From the NCBI GenBank assembly GCA_009841145.1, contig VXMJ01000010.1, positions 1 to 45,418 on the forward strand: a stretch of 45,418 bases of DNA. The letters run 5' to 3'. Shown here one piece after another: positions 17,916 to 26,941 of this stretch. The notes under the pieces are model-generated. The model was not told the DNA's origin. It made no database searches and saw only the letters and a list, made by a program, of their open reading frames with translations. Every line of letters starts with the position of its first letter. Within the stretch, counting starts at the first letter, position 1. The stretch is from Caldilineaceae bacterium SB0661_bin_34 (GTDB lineage: Bacteria; Chloroflexota; Anaerolineae; Caldilineales; Caldilineaceae). The position numbers and the translations under genes are program-made.

Positions 17916-18300
17916 CCTTGACTGGACCCTGGGATCCTGGCGCAGTAGACGGTACATAGCCTTGGATTCGACGGTTCGCAGCGCGTGACGGGCCATGGGT
18001 AGGGATGGTGAAGGGAAGAGCAGGTTGGTCACGATGACAGGTTCCGGGACAAACAACCTTTTCAAGCCTTGTGTCCAAAGGCCCCAGCCTGTCGTGGTTC
18101 ATATTAGCCGGGGCCGGCAAGAAGAAACATCCGATTTTTGTCTTCCAATTTTTGCGACAACAGAGCTCCGCATTCGGGCTCTCAAATTGTTCCGCGAATT
18201 CCTTCTTCCCTTCGAGGAAATTCCTTAGCAGGAAACGGATGGACATGGGGCGGGTGTTGTGTTCCAATGGTGCCAACATCGAAGCACAGGAGTTGGACGC

Positions 18301-19371
18301 ATGGCAATGCCATCTGAACAGGAGATGCGCGCAGCACGTGCTGCGCGGGACAAGACTTATGATGGCCGCTTTTTCGTCGCAGTGATCACCACGGGCGTGT
18401 TTTGCCGACCCTCGTGCACCGCGCGGGCGGCTCGACCAGAGAATCTGCGGTTTTTCCCGGACGCTGACTCCGCCATGGCTTCAGGTTTCAGGCCCTGCAA
18501 ACGCTGCCGACCAACGGACATCGAACCGGAGTTGGGTATGCTCGTAAAGATCGCCCGGCACATTGAAACCCACGCCGATGAGCATCTGACATTGGGTGGA
18601 CTCGCAAAGCAAGCAGGCCTTTCGCCATCGCATTTTCAGCGCGTCTTCAAGTCGGCGTTCGGTGTCTCTCCCAAAGCCTATCAAGACGCGTTTCGCATGA
18701 AGCGCTTCAAAGTGGCTCTGAAGAAAGGTGACGATGTCACCGGTGCAATCTTTGCGGCGGGATTCGGGTCCATAAGTCGAGTCTACGGTGAAGAAGCACG
18801 CAACATTGGCATGACACCAAAGGCCTACCGTGCTGGTGGCGCGGGAGAGACGATTGCACACGCATGTCGGGATACGGCACTCGGTCCCATCATCATGGCG
18901 GCTACCGAACGAGGCGTGTGCTTCGTACAATTTGGCAAGGATGCGGAGAGCCTTCTCGAGCAACTGCGAGCGGAGTTTCCGAAGGCGAAGCTCATCGCCT
19001 CAGCCGCGCAAGATACCCCCGAGCTCGACGCTTGGATTGAGGCGCTGGATGCACACATTAGCCAAGGGGCACCTCGACCTGATTTGCCGCTCGATCTGCA
19101 CGGGACGGCCTTCCAAATGATGGTTTGGCGCTTTCTCTTAAGTGTAAGAGAGGGAGATTTGCTCAGTTACGGCGAACTCGCCGCACGAATCGAAAAGCCG
19201 AAAGCGGTTCGGGCCGTTGCTTCCGCCTGCGCGGCCAACCGCATTGTTGTACTGGTGCCTTGCCATCGGGTATTGCGCGGCAACGGTGAGCTTGGCGGTT
19301 ATCGTGGGGGCGTAGAGCGAAAACGCTCCCTGCTCGATATGGAGCGACGAAGTGCTGCACAAATGGAATGA
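18301..19371 (+). CDS. ada: Bifunctional transcriptional activator / O6-methylguanine-DNA methyltransferase Ada
   Basis: This 356-residue protein is a complete Ada, which repairs alkylated DNA and, when methylated, switches on the adaptive response. The N-terminal zinc module carries Cys35, Cys39, Cys66 and Cys69 (GVFCRPSCTARAARPENLRF and FRPCKRCRP). Cys35 is the methyl acceptor by family analogy. An AraC-type helix-turn-helix follows (LTLGGLAKQAGLSPSHFQRVFK). The C-terminal methyltransferase has VPCHRV with acceptor Cys321, then LGGYRGG. A good Shine-Dalgarno AGGAG (18288-18292) lies eight bases before the ATG at 18301, which sets the start although the frame is open to 18259. It is flanked by transposase wrecks on both sides, so it sits in the accessory zone, but the gene itself is intact. 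Confidence 0.95.
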   Translation: MAMPSEQEMRAARAARDKTYDGRFFVAVITTGVFCRPSCTARAARPENLRFFPDADSAMASGFRPCKRCRPTDIEPELGMLVKIARHIETHADEHLTLGGLAKQAGLSPSHFQRVFKSAFGVSPKAYQDAFRMKRFKVALKKGDDVTGAIFAAGFGSISRVYGEEARNIGMTPKAYRAGGAGETIAHACRDTALGPIIMAATERGVCFVQFGKDAESLLEQLRAEFPKAKLIASAAQDTPELDAWIEALDAHISQGAPRPDLPLDLHGTAFQMMVWRFLLSVREGDLLSYGELAARIEKPKAVRAVASACAANRIVVLVPCHRVLRGNGELGGYRGGVERKRSLLDMERRSAAQME

Positions 19372-19434
19372 GTATGCAGACTCTATACACAACAGTCGAC
19401 TGGGACGATGTATCGCAGGAATTGCATAAGGAGG

Positions 19435-19850
19435 GCTACGGGGTCAGCCCCCAATCCACACGGCGGGCGACCGGCAAGCCGTGTGGGAGAAGCTGCAGGA
19501 GAATACCGCTTGACGGTCAAACACGCTGGAGCTCGGGACACCGGCATCTCCAAGGCCCAACTGGCGCGTCGGTGGTCGGCGGCCGGCATCCGGTCCCATC
19601 ACCAACGGACCTCCAAGTAGCCCAACAATCCGCGGTTTGAGGCCAGGTTGCGGGATGTGTGGGGCTATGCAAAAGAGGGGACCCGGACACCGTGACGAGA
19701 AGACCCAGAAGCAGGCCTTGGAACGCGCGCAGCCGGACCTGCACTTCACCACTGGCCATACCACCCATTCGCCCCTACGCCTGCGTCCGCCACGGCTGCA
19801 TCCAAGAACCAGCCGAGACCGGTGGACCAAGCCACGATTGGACCGCAACA
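19435..19850 (+). pseudogene. IS630-family-like transposase remnant
   Basis: Pieces of an IS630-type transposase can be read across frames on the plus strand. Around 19540 the piece is GISKAQLARRWSAAGIRSH (helix-turn-helix end). At ~19625 it is NPRFEARLRDVWGYAKEG, the counterpart of the family's NP.FE.K..DVVGLY. At ~19697 it is DEKTQKQALERAQPDL, the counterpart of VDEK.QIQAL.RTQP, which contains the first catalytic Asp. Near 19780 YACVRHG recalls HDY.RHG. Stops and frame changes separate the pieces, so the gene is dead. No terminal inverted repeats or TA duplication were identified. The sequence from ~19850 to 20000 is not recognisable. Confidence 0.7.
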
Positions 19851-19999
19851 GACGCCGAGCATTGGATCACGACCAGCCGCCTGCACCGAAACACAGCCGG
19901 AGTAAGGCAACCGCTTCGGTACCTCAGGTTTGCTTTACGGCAACGGCATGCCTGGGATCTTTTTCCACGGGCCGAACATCTGTCAATGCTGCGCAACAT

Positions 20000-21220
20000 T
20001 CAAAGGCTGCGCAATGCTTCGGCCGGAGCCAGGCGTCGTGCCCGAAGCGCCGGATAGATTCCCGCCAGCAAACCTACGGTCAGGCTGACAGCCAAGGCGA
20101 GTACCACAGTGTCGATGCTCAGTTTGGCCGGGATGTCGGACAAGGCCCGGATGAGCACGACACCGTATGCACAGAGGGAAATCCCCGTTACGCCTCCAAT
20201 CCCACAGAGGATGACACTTTCCCAAAGGAACATGGCCGTGATGTCCCTGACCGTCGCCCCTACCGCATACCGGATTCCGATTTCGCGAGTGCGTTCTCCC
20301 AGGCTGACGAGCATGATGTTGGTTACTCCTACACCGCCGACAAACAGGCTGATGCCCGCAATCGCGGCAAGGAATAGGGTCAGGGAATCCGCAATGCCCT
20401 GTACCGCCTCCCGACCTGCCTCCATTGTCACGACCCGGAAATTGTCCTGATCCAAGGGCCCCACACCACGGTGTGGGCGGAGCACCTCTTCAATGGTCCT
20501 ACGCGCATCATCTACTTGATCCCGATCACCGACTCGAATCCGGATTTCGTCCACCACCGGCGATCCACTGACCGATTCGGCGCGACGCAGACGTTTTTGC
20601 ATCGTACGGAATGGAACAATGACCTGATAGTCCGTTTCGGTTCTGGTGGGCGCCAATACGCCTATGACCCGGAACCGTTTGCCAGCCACGGAAAGTGACG
20701 TGTCCAGGGGATAGGCGCCCTGCGTGTACAGGTCGCTGGCCAAGCGGGATCCCAGAACCGCCACGAGGCGCATGCTCCGGTCATCCTCATCGGACAGGAA
20801 TTCGCCCAGTGCCAGCCTCAGGCCAGCCGACTGTCGATGGGCCGCAGTGGCACCAAGGAGGCGGACCCGCACCCGTCGGTTTTGCCAGAGTACATCGGTC
20901 ATGGAACTTGCCAACGGCACGGCATCCAAAAGATGAGGAATCCGTCCGGGTGCCACCAGCACCTCGTAATCTGTCCAGTACAGTTTGTAACTTTGTGCGG
21001 AACCAGACGCCCCTGGCGGTGTGCGGGGGATCACTGTCAACAACGTCACGCCAGCTCGGGAAAACGACTGTTCGATCTGGTCTTGGACACCCCGACCCAA
21101 AGCCAGCATCACGACCGTGGAGCTGATGCCGATCGTGATGCCCATCACAGTCAGGCCACTCCGCACGCGGTGCTGCAACAGAACTTCGAGTGCAGTGCGC
21201 AGGTGGCTGGCAAGGTTCAC
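20000..21220 (-). CDS. MacB/FtsX-type ABC transporter permease
   Basis: This protein of about 406 residues has the MacB architecture. An N-terminal membrane helix comes first (LTVMGITIGISSTVVMLALGRG), then a large extracytoplasmic MacB_PCD domain (to ~residue 270) including GRGVQDQIEQSF. Three C-terminal helices follow, with the FtsX pattern FVGGVGVTNIMLVSLGERTREIGIR.A.GA and a final LAGIYPALRARRLAPAEALR. The frame is open to 21280, overlapping the neighbouring gene. A GTG at 21220 puts the cytoplasmic lead (VNLASHLRTALEVLLQHR) at the N-terminus and is preferred. The gene follows a small membrane-anchored protein gene with a 16-base gap, so the two are probably one operon. No ATPase or membrane-fusion gene is adjacent, although MacB-like systems normally need one. 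Confidence 0.88.
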   Translation of the reverse strand: MNLASHLRTALEVLLQHRVRSGLTVMGITIGISSTVVMLALGRGVQDQIEQSFSRAGVTLLTVIPRTPPGASGSAQSYKLYWTDYEVLVAPGRIPHLLDAVPLASSMTDVLWQNRRVRVRLLGATAAHRQSAGLRLALGEFLSDEDDRSMRLVAVLGSRLASDLYTQGAYPLDTSLSVAGKRFRVIGVLAPTRTETDYQVIVPFRTMQKRLRRAESVSGSPVVDEIRIRVGDRDQVDDARRTIEEVLRPHRGVGPLDQDNFRVVTMEAGREAVQGIADSLTLFLAAIAGISLFVGGVGVTNIMLVSLGERTREIGIRYAVGATVRDITAMFLWESVILCGIGGVTGISLCAYGVVLIRALSDIPAKLSIDTVVLALAVSLTVGLLAGIYPALRARRLAPAEALRSL

Positions 21221-21236
21221 GGTTGCCGTGGGCCGG

Positions 21237-21584
21237 CTATTCGTCCGGCTCGAACGACTTGAACAATTCGGTACACCCAATGGTTACGCTGAACGTGGTT
21301 CCTTGAGTCCCATCTCCCAGGGTGGAAGGCGGGTCGTTACCACACGGGTCCGGCTGCGGCGGCTGCGGCGTAACAGGTACTCCGTTTACCAAGTGTTCGA
21401 CAATGTTCCCATCCTCGTCGTAGGTCGTAGAGGTCTCCGAGTAGCTGTAGAAAGAGCCAAACCAGGAATCGTCCTGATCGGTTACCGGCAAAAGGGCAAG
21501 CAACACAAAAGGCACCATCAGTGCCGCCAAGACAGCCGGGATCAGCCACCACAGACGTGAACGGCGCGGGCGAGCATTCGTCAT
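21237..21584 (-). CDS. Small membrane-anchored hypothetical protein
   Basis: This 115-residue protein has a basic N-terminus (MTNARPRRSRLWW) and one hydrophobic helix (~13-33). A predicted extracytoplasmic tail of ~80 residues follows, rich in Ser, Thr, Asp and Pro, with two Cys (PCGND and IGCTELF) that could pair. I do not recognise a family. It lies directly upstream of the MacB/FtsX-type permease gene on the same strand, and may be a small accessory subunit of that transporter; this is inference from position only. The ATG at 21584 is used. Confidence 0.65.
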   Translation of the reverse strand: MTNARPRRSRLWWLIPAVLAALMVPFVLLALLPVTDQDDSWFGSFYSYSETSTTYDEDGNIVEHLVNGVPVTPQPPQPDPCGNDPPSTLGDGTQGTTFSVTIGCTELFKSFEPDE

Positions 21585-21905
21585 GGGACAATCCTCGACA
21601 TGGATTGGAACAGTTCGTGTGACCTATGTACGGTTTGGGATATACGCCGGTTGCATGCCCTGCAAACGTTCAGCCCGGACAAAAGGAGCACCAATCCCGC
21701 GGGCATACGGCCCGGCCAGGAATCGAAGATGACCCGAGACCAGACGGACGGCCATCAATTTCGAACGGGTGCGTCTTTAGTTGTGTTGTCCGGACGTGGA
21801 CAAAGCACCAAGTAGAAACACCTGCCCTTCTGAAAGTGAGGATGACGACTCGCGGCGCCGTGGATCCGCCTTACACTCGGCGCGACGTCCGTCTACCGGT
21901 TCCTG

Positions 21906-21960
21906 CCGACCACCAGGTCGGTTTGCGTTCGTCCCATCGCAGGGTTTCCGGTCCTGCGAT
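21906..21960 (+). promoter_or_regulatory. Two inverted repeats in the leader of the NO reductase gene
   Basis: CCGACC/GGTCGG (21906-21911, 21916-21921) and ATCGCAGG/CCTGCGAT (21936-21943, 21953-21960; nine-base spacer) are perfect. The second ends 21 bases before the ATG and just before the ribosome site. It could be a regulator dyad (25 bp overall) or an RNA stem controlling translation. It does not match the known NsrR or FNR/NnrR sites. Confidence 0.45.
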
Positions 21961-21981
21961 CTGCCATGGGAAAGGGTGAAC

Positions 21982-24315
21982 ATGGACATCCGCACAACAG
22001 GCAACTCACTGCGCAACCTCTGGATCGCCCTCGGACTGGTGGTGGCACTCTCCTTTGGCCTGCTGCTGTACTACGGCGGCGAGATCTACCAGATGGCACC
22101 CCCGATACCGGAACGAATCGTCACGACCGCCGGTGACGTGGTCTTTACCGGGGATGACATTCGTACCGGTCAGGACGTGTGGCGGTCCATCGGTGGGCAG
22201 GAACTTGGTTCAATCTGGGGGCATGGGGCCTACACGGCACCGGACTGGACCGCCGACTGGCTACATCGGGAGGCCTTGTACCTGCTGGACGCCTGGGCCC
22301 ATACCGAGGCCGGCGTTCCTTACGATCGGCTGGACTCCGAAAAGCAGGCGGTACTGCGGGCGAGGCTCCAGGCCGACATGCGAACCAACACATTCGATGA
22401 AGCAACGGGAGCGATTGTTCTTTCCGAGGACCGGGCGCGGGCCATCCAGGCGGTTCAGAGCCACTACACGGATCTCTTCGGCGATGCACCGGACTTGGCC
22501 GACTTGCGCGAAAGCTACGCCATGCCGGCCAACACGCTTCCCAAGGAGCGGGAACGGGAACACCTGACGGCGTTCGTGTTCTGGGCCAGTTGGGTCAGTA
22601 TCACAGAGCGGCCCGGCCGGAACTTCACATACACCAGCAACTGGCCGCCCGACGAATTGCTGGGCAACACGCCGCCGGGACATCTAATCGTCGTCAGTGT
22701 ATTGAGTTTCGTCCTCCTCCTAGGCGGTGTCGGTGCCTTGGCCTGGTTCTACGCCGCAACCCGGGAATCGTGGGCCAGTACGCGCACTACCGAACCTCGC
22801 GATCCGTTGATCACCGGGCGGGCCACACCGTCGATGTATGCCACCGTCAAGTACTTCTGGGTCGTGGGGCTGCTCCTGGTCCTGCAGATGATCGCCGGGA
22901 TGGTGACCGCCCACTACGGTGTGGAAGGGACTGCGCTGTACGGCGTGCCGATTGCCCAGTGGCTCCCCTACTCCCTCACCCGGACATGGCACGTGCAGTT
23001 GGGCATGTTCTGGATCGCCACGGCGTGGCTGGCCACGGGTCTCTGTCTGGCTCCCATGTTGACCGGACACGAGCCGCGGTATCAACGACTGGGCGTGAAT
23101 GTCTTGTTTGGAGCCCTGCTCCTGGTCGTGGGCGGCTCCCTGACGGGGCAGGCGTTGGCAATCCACCGCCAGCTCAGTCCCGATGCCAATTTCTGGGTGG
23201 GACACCAGGGATTCGAATACCTGGACCTGGGTCGGCTGTGGCAACTGCTGCTGTTTGGCGGACTGCTCTTCTGGATGGTGTTGATGCTGCGCTGTCTTGT
23301 ACCGGGCATCCGGCGCAGTGAAGGCGTTAATCGGCAGATATTGATCATCTTCGGCCTTGCCGTGGCAGCCATCGCCCTGTTCTATGGCGCCGGCCTGATG
23401 GCAGGGCGCGACATGAATTTGGCCATTGCCGAATACTGGCGATGGTGGGTAGTGCACCTTTGGGTCGAGGGGTTCTTCGAGGTATTTGCTGTGGCGGTCG
23501 TGGCCTTCGCTTTCATCCGCCTCGGCCTGGTGCAGGTTCGCTCTGCCACGATGGCAGTCCTCTTCACGACCATCCTGTATCTTGCGGGGGGTGTCCTGGG
23601 TACCTTCCACCACCTGTACTTCACCGGAACGGCACCGGCCGTGATCGCACTGGGCGGCACCTTCAGCGCGCTCGAGCTGGTACCCCTCGTGATGATCGGC
23701 TTCGAAGGCTACGAGAACTGGACGCTCCACCGCTCCGCGTCATGGGCCAAACACTACAAGTGGCCGATCTTCTTCCTGGTGGCCGTGGCCTTCTGGAACT
23801 TGGTGGGTGCCGGGCTGTTCGGGTTCCTGATCAACCCACCCATCGCCCTGTACTACATGCAGGGCCTCAACACCACGCCCGTGCACGCCCACGCCGCGCT
23901 GTTCGGTGTCTATGGGATGCTGGGCTTGGGCCTTATGCTGCTAAGCCTCAGGATTCTGACCGTCCGTCGGCAGTGGCGTACCGGGGCACTGGCCTTCTCG
24001 TTCTGGGCCATGCAAATCGGTTTGGGCCTGATGATCCTGCTCAGTCTTCTGCCCATTGGTCTTGCACAGACATGGGCCAGCGTGGAGCATGGCATGTGGT
24101 ACGCCCGTTCCGCTGAATTTCTGCAGCAGGAACCCTGGCAAACCTTCCGATGGCTCCGGGCCATTGGCGACACGGTCTTCGCCGCCGGCATGCTGGCCAT
24201 GGGCTGGTTTGTCGTGGGGTTGAGCACAGGATGGTCCCTGGGAGAACCCAGGGAAGAATCGCAAGATTCATCCGCTGGTCCCGAACGGCAGCCGGTTGCG
24301 GTACGGGGGAGCTGA
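21982..24315 (+). CDS. norB: Quinol-dependent nitric oxide reductase, large subunit (qNOR)
   Basis: This 777-residue protein is a single-subunit quinol-type NO reductase (also called NorZ). These membrane enzymes reduce two NO to N2O. The N-terminus has a membrane helix (LWIALGLVVALSFGLLLYYGG) and then the extracytoplasmic domain typical of qNOR (DIRTGQDVWRSIGGQELGSIWGHG). That domain has a cytochrome-c-like fold without haem, as no CxxCH is present. About a dozen membrane helices follow, with the haem-copper-oxidase core: RTWHVQLGMFWIATAWLATGL, WRWWVVHLWVEGFFEVFAVA (His and Glu) and GTFHHLYFTG (His pair). The ATG at 21982 follows AAAGGG at good spacing; the frame is open farther upstream but without family similarity. 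The gene stands alone, so a role in NO detoxification rather than full denitrification is likely. Confidence 0.95.
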   Translation: MDIRTTGNSLRNLWIALGLVVALSFGLLLYYGGEIYQMAPPIPERIVTTAGDVVFTGDDIRTGQDVWRSIGGQELGSIWGHGAYTAPDWTADWLHREALYLLDAWAHTEAGVPYDRLDSEKQAVLRARLQADMRTNTFDEATGAIVLSEDRARAIQAVQSHYTDLFGDAPDLADLRESYAMPANTLPKEREREHLTAFVFWASWVSITERPGRNFTYTSNWPPDELLGNTPPGHLIVVSVLSFVLLLGGVGALAWFYAATRESWASTRTTEPRDPLITGRATPSMYATVKYFWVVGLLLVLQMIAGMVTAHYGVEGTALYGVPIAQWLPYSLTRTWHVQLGMFWIATAWLATGLCLAPMLTGHEPRYQRLGVNVLFGALLLVVGGSLTGQALAIHRQLSPDANFWVGHQGFEYLDLGRLWQLLLFGGLLFWMVLMLRCLVPGIRRSEGVNRQILIIFGLAVAAIALFYGAGLMAGRDMNLAIAEYWRWWVVHLWVEGFFEVFAVAVVAFAFIRLGLVQVRSATMAVLFTTILYLAGGVLGTFHHLYFTGTAPAVIALGGTFSALELVPLVMIGFEGYENWTLHRSASWAKHYKWPIFFLVAVAFWNLVGAGLFGFLINPPIALYYMQGLNTTPVHAHAALFGVYGMLGLGLMLLSLRILTVRRQWRTGALAFSFWAMQIGLGLMILLSLLPIGLAQTWASVEHGMWYARSAEFLQQEPWQTFRWLRAIGDTVFAAGMLAMGWFVVGLSTGWSLGEPREESQDSSAGPERQPVAVRGS

Positions 24316-24331
24316 CCTGAATGTCCTGACA

Positions 24332-24433
24332 ATGGTGAAATCACCATGGGGTCCCGCGAGCTTGGCGGGTCCCATGTCGGAGGCACACGGACGTGGATTC
24401 CCGGCAAGGGGCATTCCGGCATCGCAATGCCGG
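24332..24433. repeat. Cluster of small palindromes between convergent genes (REP-like, possible two-way terminator)
   Basis: ATGGTGA/TCACCAT (24332-24338, 24341-24347) and CCGGCAT/ATGCCGG (24416-24422, 24427-24433) are perfect stems. An imperfect CATGGG...CCCATG fold lies between them. The cluster fills the gap between the convergent NO reductase and SRPBCC genes. It resembles REP-type extragenic palindromes, but no second copy is seen in the window. Confidence 0.4.
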
Positions 24434-24447
24434 GCCGGAGACGTCCG

Positions 24448-24927
24448 CTAGACCGACAGTTGGGGAGGCTTGTCCGGATCGGCTCCGAAGTAGTCGGCCA
24501 GACGTTGCTGCCGGTAGGTGAAGATCTCTCGAAGGTCCCGTCGCAGAAACAAGGACTGTGCCAACCTTCCACCGATGGAAGCGTATTCCACAACGTCGAT
24601 CACCGACGTGCCGCACTCCTGCGCCTCGAACATATGGACATGGTGCCATCGGCGATAGGGACCTGTGATTTGGTCGTCCACGAACCGGAATGGTGGTGTC
24701 CAGTCGCTGATGCGACTGCGCCACTGCAAGGGCAGACCGCGCAAGCGCAACCGATAGTCGATCTCCGTCCCGGTTCGCATCGCGATTGGGGCCGGGGTCA
24801 GGACCCGAAACTGCAACCAGGGAGGGGTAAGGTTCTCCAAGTTGAAGGCATCCGAGAAATAGGCGAATACTTCCTCGGGAGCCCGGGGCAGCCATTGCCT
24901 CGAAGTTAGTTGGAATGTTCTGGACAC
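24448..24927 (-). CDS. SRPBCC family protein (START-like lipid/ligand-binding fold)
   Basis: This 159-residue protein has the SRPBCC pattern: LTSRQWLPRAPEEVFAYFSDAFNLENLTPPWLQF at the N-terminus, then G.EIDYRLRLRGLPLQWRSRI, and the closing DVVEYASIGG...FLRRDLREIFTYRQQRLADYF helix. This subgroup is found near epimerase-like sugar or lipid genes and has no fixed function. The GTG at 24927 gives a family-length protein. The frame stays open to 25260 without any family similarity, so the longer form is not used. It converges on the NO reductase gene and has no operon partner. Confidence 0.85.
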   Translation of the reverse strand: MSRTFQLTSRQWLPRAPEEVFAYFSDAFNLENLTPPWLQFRVLTPAPIAMRTGTEIDYRLRLRGLPLQWRSRISDWTPPFRFVDDQITGPYRRWHHVHMFEAQECGTSVIDVVEYASIGGRLAQSLFLRRDLREIFTYRQQRLADYFGADPDKPPQLSV

Positions 24928-25363
24928 AGTTGGTCGATGGTCCGGTTGGAGGTTGGGTAACGCCTGAGTACGCCATTGTAGGAGTGTCGATGCCTTCCAC
25001 GCTTCCATTCCAGGTGCGCAGCAGGGACTGAACCTGATTCCTGTGCCATCCCCATGACAGGTCCGGAACCGATTCCGGCACTGCTCTGCAACGGGTAGTT
25101 GCATTCGGCGCATCAAGCAGGGCCTCCGGTGCCACTGCCAAGGAACTGACCGTACGTCGATACCCGTCCGGATGTAGCCAACGAAACCCGAATCAACCTG
25201 ACACCGCGGTCGCGCACGACTCTCCGGAGATCCGCACAACCGGATCCGAACCGAAACCATGGTTTGTTAGAATACAGCCTACAGGCCGACGAAACCCGGG
25301 GTTCCTACGGAGTCTTGGGGGTCGCTCGGAGCCTGTCCCCTGCATGTCCAAGGAGACAGCGCC
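24928..25363. other. Divergent intergenic region upstream of the sugar-binding-protein gene
   Basis: About 436 bases lie between two divergent genes. No coding family was recognised in any frame. It contains the candidate extended -10 promoter at 25265-25273 for the rightward gene. A strong Shine-Dalgarno AAGGAGA is present at 25350-25356. Confidence 0.45.
25265..25273 (+). promoter_or_regulatory. Candidate extended -10 promoter for the sugar transporter operon
   Basis: TGTTAGAAT combines a TGN extension with a TAGAAT -10 box. No good -35 lies 17 bases upstream, which is usual for extended -10 promoters. It would give a leader of about 85 bases. Confidence 0.4.
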
Positions 25364-26869
25364 ATGACACACACCGGATTGTCGAGACGTCGATTCCTGC
25401 AACTCTCCGGCGCGACCGGAGCCGCCCTGACACTCGCCGCCTGCATTCCCAGCGCCCCGGCCGACGACATGGCTGGCCCGGATGCCGCTCCGCGTGTCGT
25501 GTCGCATTACGCACAGGGCCTTACGCCCCGAGAACGTCTGGAAACCGATCGATGGGATCCGCCGCAGGCGCTGTGGGCCTTGGAAGAGGCTTTCAAGGAA
25601 GAGAACCCCAACGTCGACTTGGAATTCGTGGCGAACGTGGGCACCGGATACGACGAGTGGATGGTCACGCAGCTGACCGCCGGCACGGCACCGGAGATCC
25701 TCTGGTACCAGCGCGGATGGATTGCCAGGGACTACGAGAAGGGCTGGTTTAACAACCTTGATCCCTATCTCTCGCAGCCCAACCCGTACGTGGACGGCTA
25801 CGACTCCTGGAAGGACACGTTCCAAGGTCCCGTGATCGCCAGCGGCACGGCTCCCGACGGCCACATCTACCTGATCACGGGCGACATCGTTGGCACGGGC
25901 TTTTTCTACAACCAGACCAAGTTCGACGAAATTGGCGCGGGCGTGCCGGATGTGTGGTCCGACTACCAGGGCGTTCAGCAGGCTCTGGCGGACACGGGAA
26001 TCACGCCGTTCTCCGTCAGCTACCACCTGGATGGGGGCACTCAACTTTACGGCAGTTGGACCACGCGCGTCTTCCAAGACGTGCTCTACGACCACAAGAT
26101 GGAAGTGATTTCCGGCGGTGCTCCGGTTACGCGCACGTGGAAGCCCGGCGAGTCGCTGCAGCCGCCATCGATGGTCAGAGCGATCCGAGACGGCAACTAC
26201 GCCGCCACGGATCCCGAGTGGCTGGAAATGCTGCGCCTGATGAAGGAATGGTCCGTCTACTATCCAGATGGATTCTGGGCTCTGCCGACGGCGGATGTGT
26301 TCCGTTTGTGGGCGGAAGGCGAGGCCGCCGTGGCCTGGCTGGGAAGCTGGATGAACAAGCCGGTCCGCAATGATCCGCTGATCGACTTTGAGTGGGGCAT
26401 TTTCCCCAAGATGCCCAAGGTAACGCAGGATTCTTCCGAGTTCGGCGGCGTGGACTTTCCGGCCATGGCAGGCGTAGGAGGCGTCTTCCAGTACATCACG
26501 ACTTCCGTGGCTGAAGAACGCGGCACGCTCGACGACACGATCGACTGGCTGCACTTCCTGACAGCTCCGCCCAATCTGATTGAGGCGCTTAACGATCACG
26601 GGGGGTTCGCGCCCGGCGTGAAGGACACTACCGGCGCGGATCCTTCGCTGTCCGTTTACACGGATATGATGGTCGAATTCGGAACGGAACGCATCGAGCC
26701 CTTCGACAGCATGCTCACCCGCGAATTCGTGGATGCCATGTGGCGCAATCTGCAGCAGTTCATGGCGGGCGAGCTCAGCGCTGAAGAGATGTCCACCACC
26801 ATGCAGAGGGAAATGGAGCTGGCCGCGCAGCAGCTCCTGAACGAACATCCGGACTGGGCGGAAGCCTAG
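25364..26869 (+). CDS. Tat-exported lipoprotein, sugar ABC transporter solute-binding protein
   Basis: This 501-residue protein is of the family-1 (sugar/oligosaccharide) binding type. The N-terminus has a twin-arginine motif (LSRRRFLQLSG), an Ala/Leu-rich stretch and a lipobox ending in AACIP, so it should be Tat-exported and lipid-anchored at Cys27. The body has typical elements, such as NVDLEFVANVGTGYDEWMVTQ, GTAPEILW, TGFFYNQTKFDEIG and WAEGEAAVAWLGSW. A strong ribosome site AAGGAGA lies seven bases before the ATG. It is the first gene of an importer with two permeases downstream, separated from them by a strong terminator. The specific sugar cannot be read; aromatic residues abound as in other sugar-binding proteins. 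Confidence 0.92.
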   Translation: MTHTGLSRRRFLQLSGATGAALTLAACIPSAPADDMAGPDAAPRVVSHYAQGLTPRERLETDRWDPPQALWALEEAFKEENPNVDLEFVANVGTGYDEWMVTQLTAGTAPEILWYQRGWIARDYEKGWFNNLDPYLSQPNPYVDGYDSWKDTFQGPVIASGTAPDGHIYLITGDIVGTGFFYNQTKFDEIGAGVPDVWSDYQGVQQALADTGITPFSVSYHLDGGTQLYGSWTTRVFQDVLYDHKMEVISGGAPVTRTWKPGESLQPPSMVRAIRDGNYAATDPEWLEMLRLMKEWSVYYPDGFWALPTADVFRLWAEGEAAVAWLGSWMNKPVRNDPLIDFEWGIFPKMPKVTQDSSEFGGVDFPAMAGVGGVFQYITTSVAEERGTLDDTIDWLHFLTAPPNLIEALNDHGGFAPGVKDTTGADPSLSVYTDMMVEFGTERIEPFDSMLTREFVDAMWRNLQQFMAGELSAEEMSTTMQREMELAAQQLLNEHPDWAEA

Positions 26870-26878
26870 CCCGCGACC

Positions 26879-26914
26879 GCGAGGAGCGCCGGCTTCCGGC
26901 GCTCCTCGCTTTTT
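26879..26914 (+). terminator. Rho-independent terminator between binding-protein and permease genes
   Basis: GCGAGGAGCGCCGG (26879-26892) pairs perfectly with CCGGCGCTCCTCGC (26896-26909) around CTT, followed by TTTTTCC. It lies ten bases after the binding-protein stop and 28 before the permease ATG. Partial read-through would make much binding protein and little permease. Confidence 0.92.
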
Positions 26915-26941
26915 CCTTATTCCTGACCTCCCATTCGACAG

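Noticed and set aside
21785..21905. NsrR- or FNR-type site upstream of the NO reductase gene
   Set aside because: No stretch resembles the known consensus sequences well enough; only the dyads at 21906-21960 stand out.
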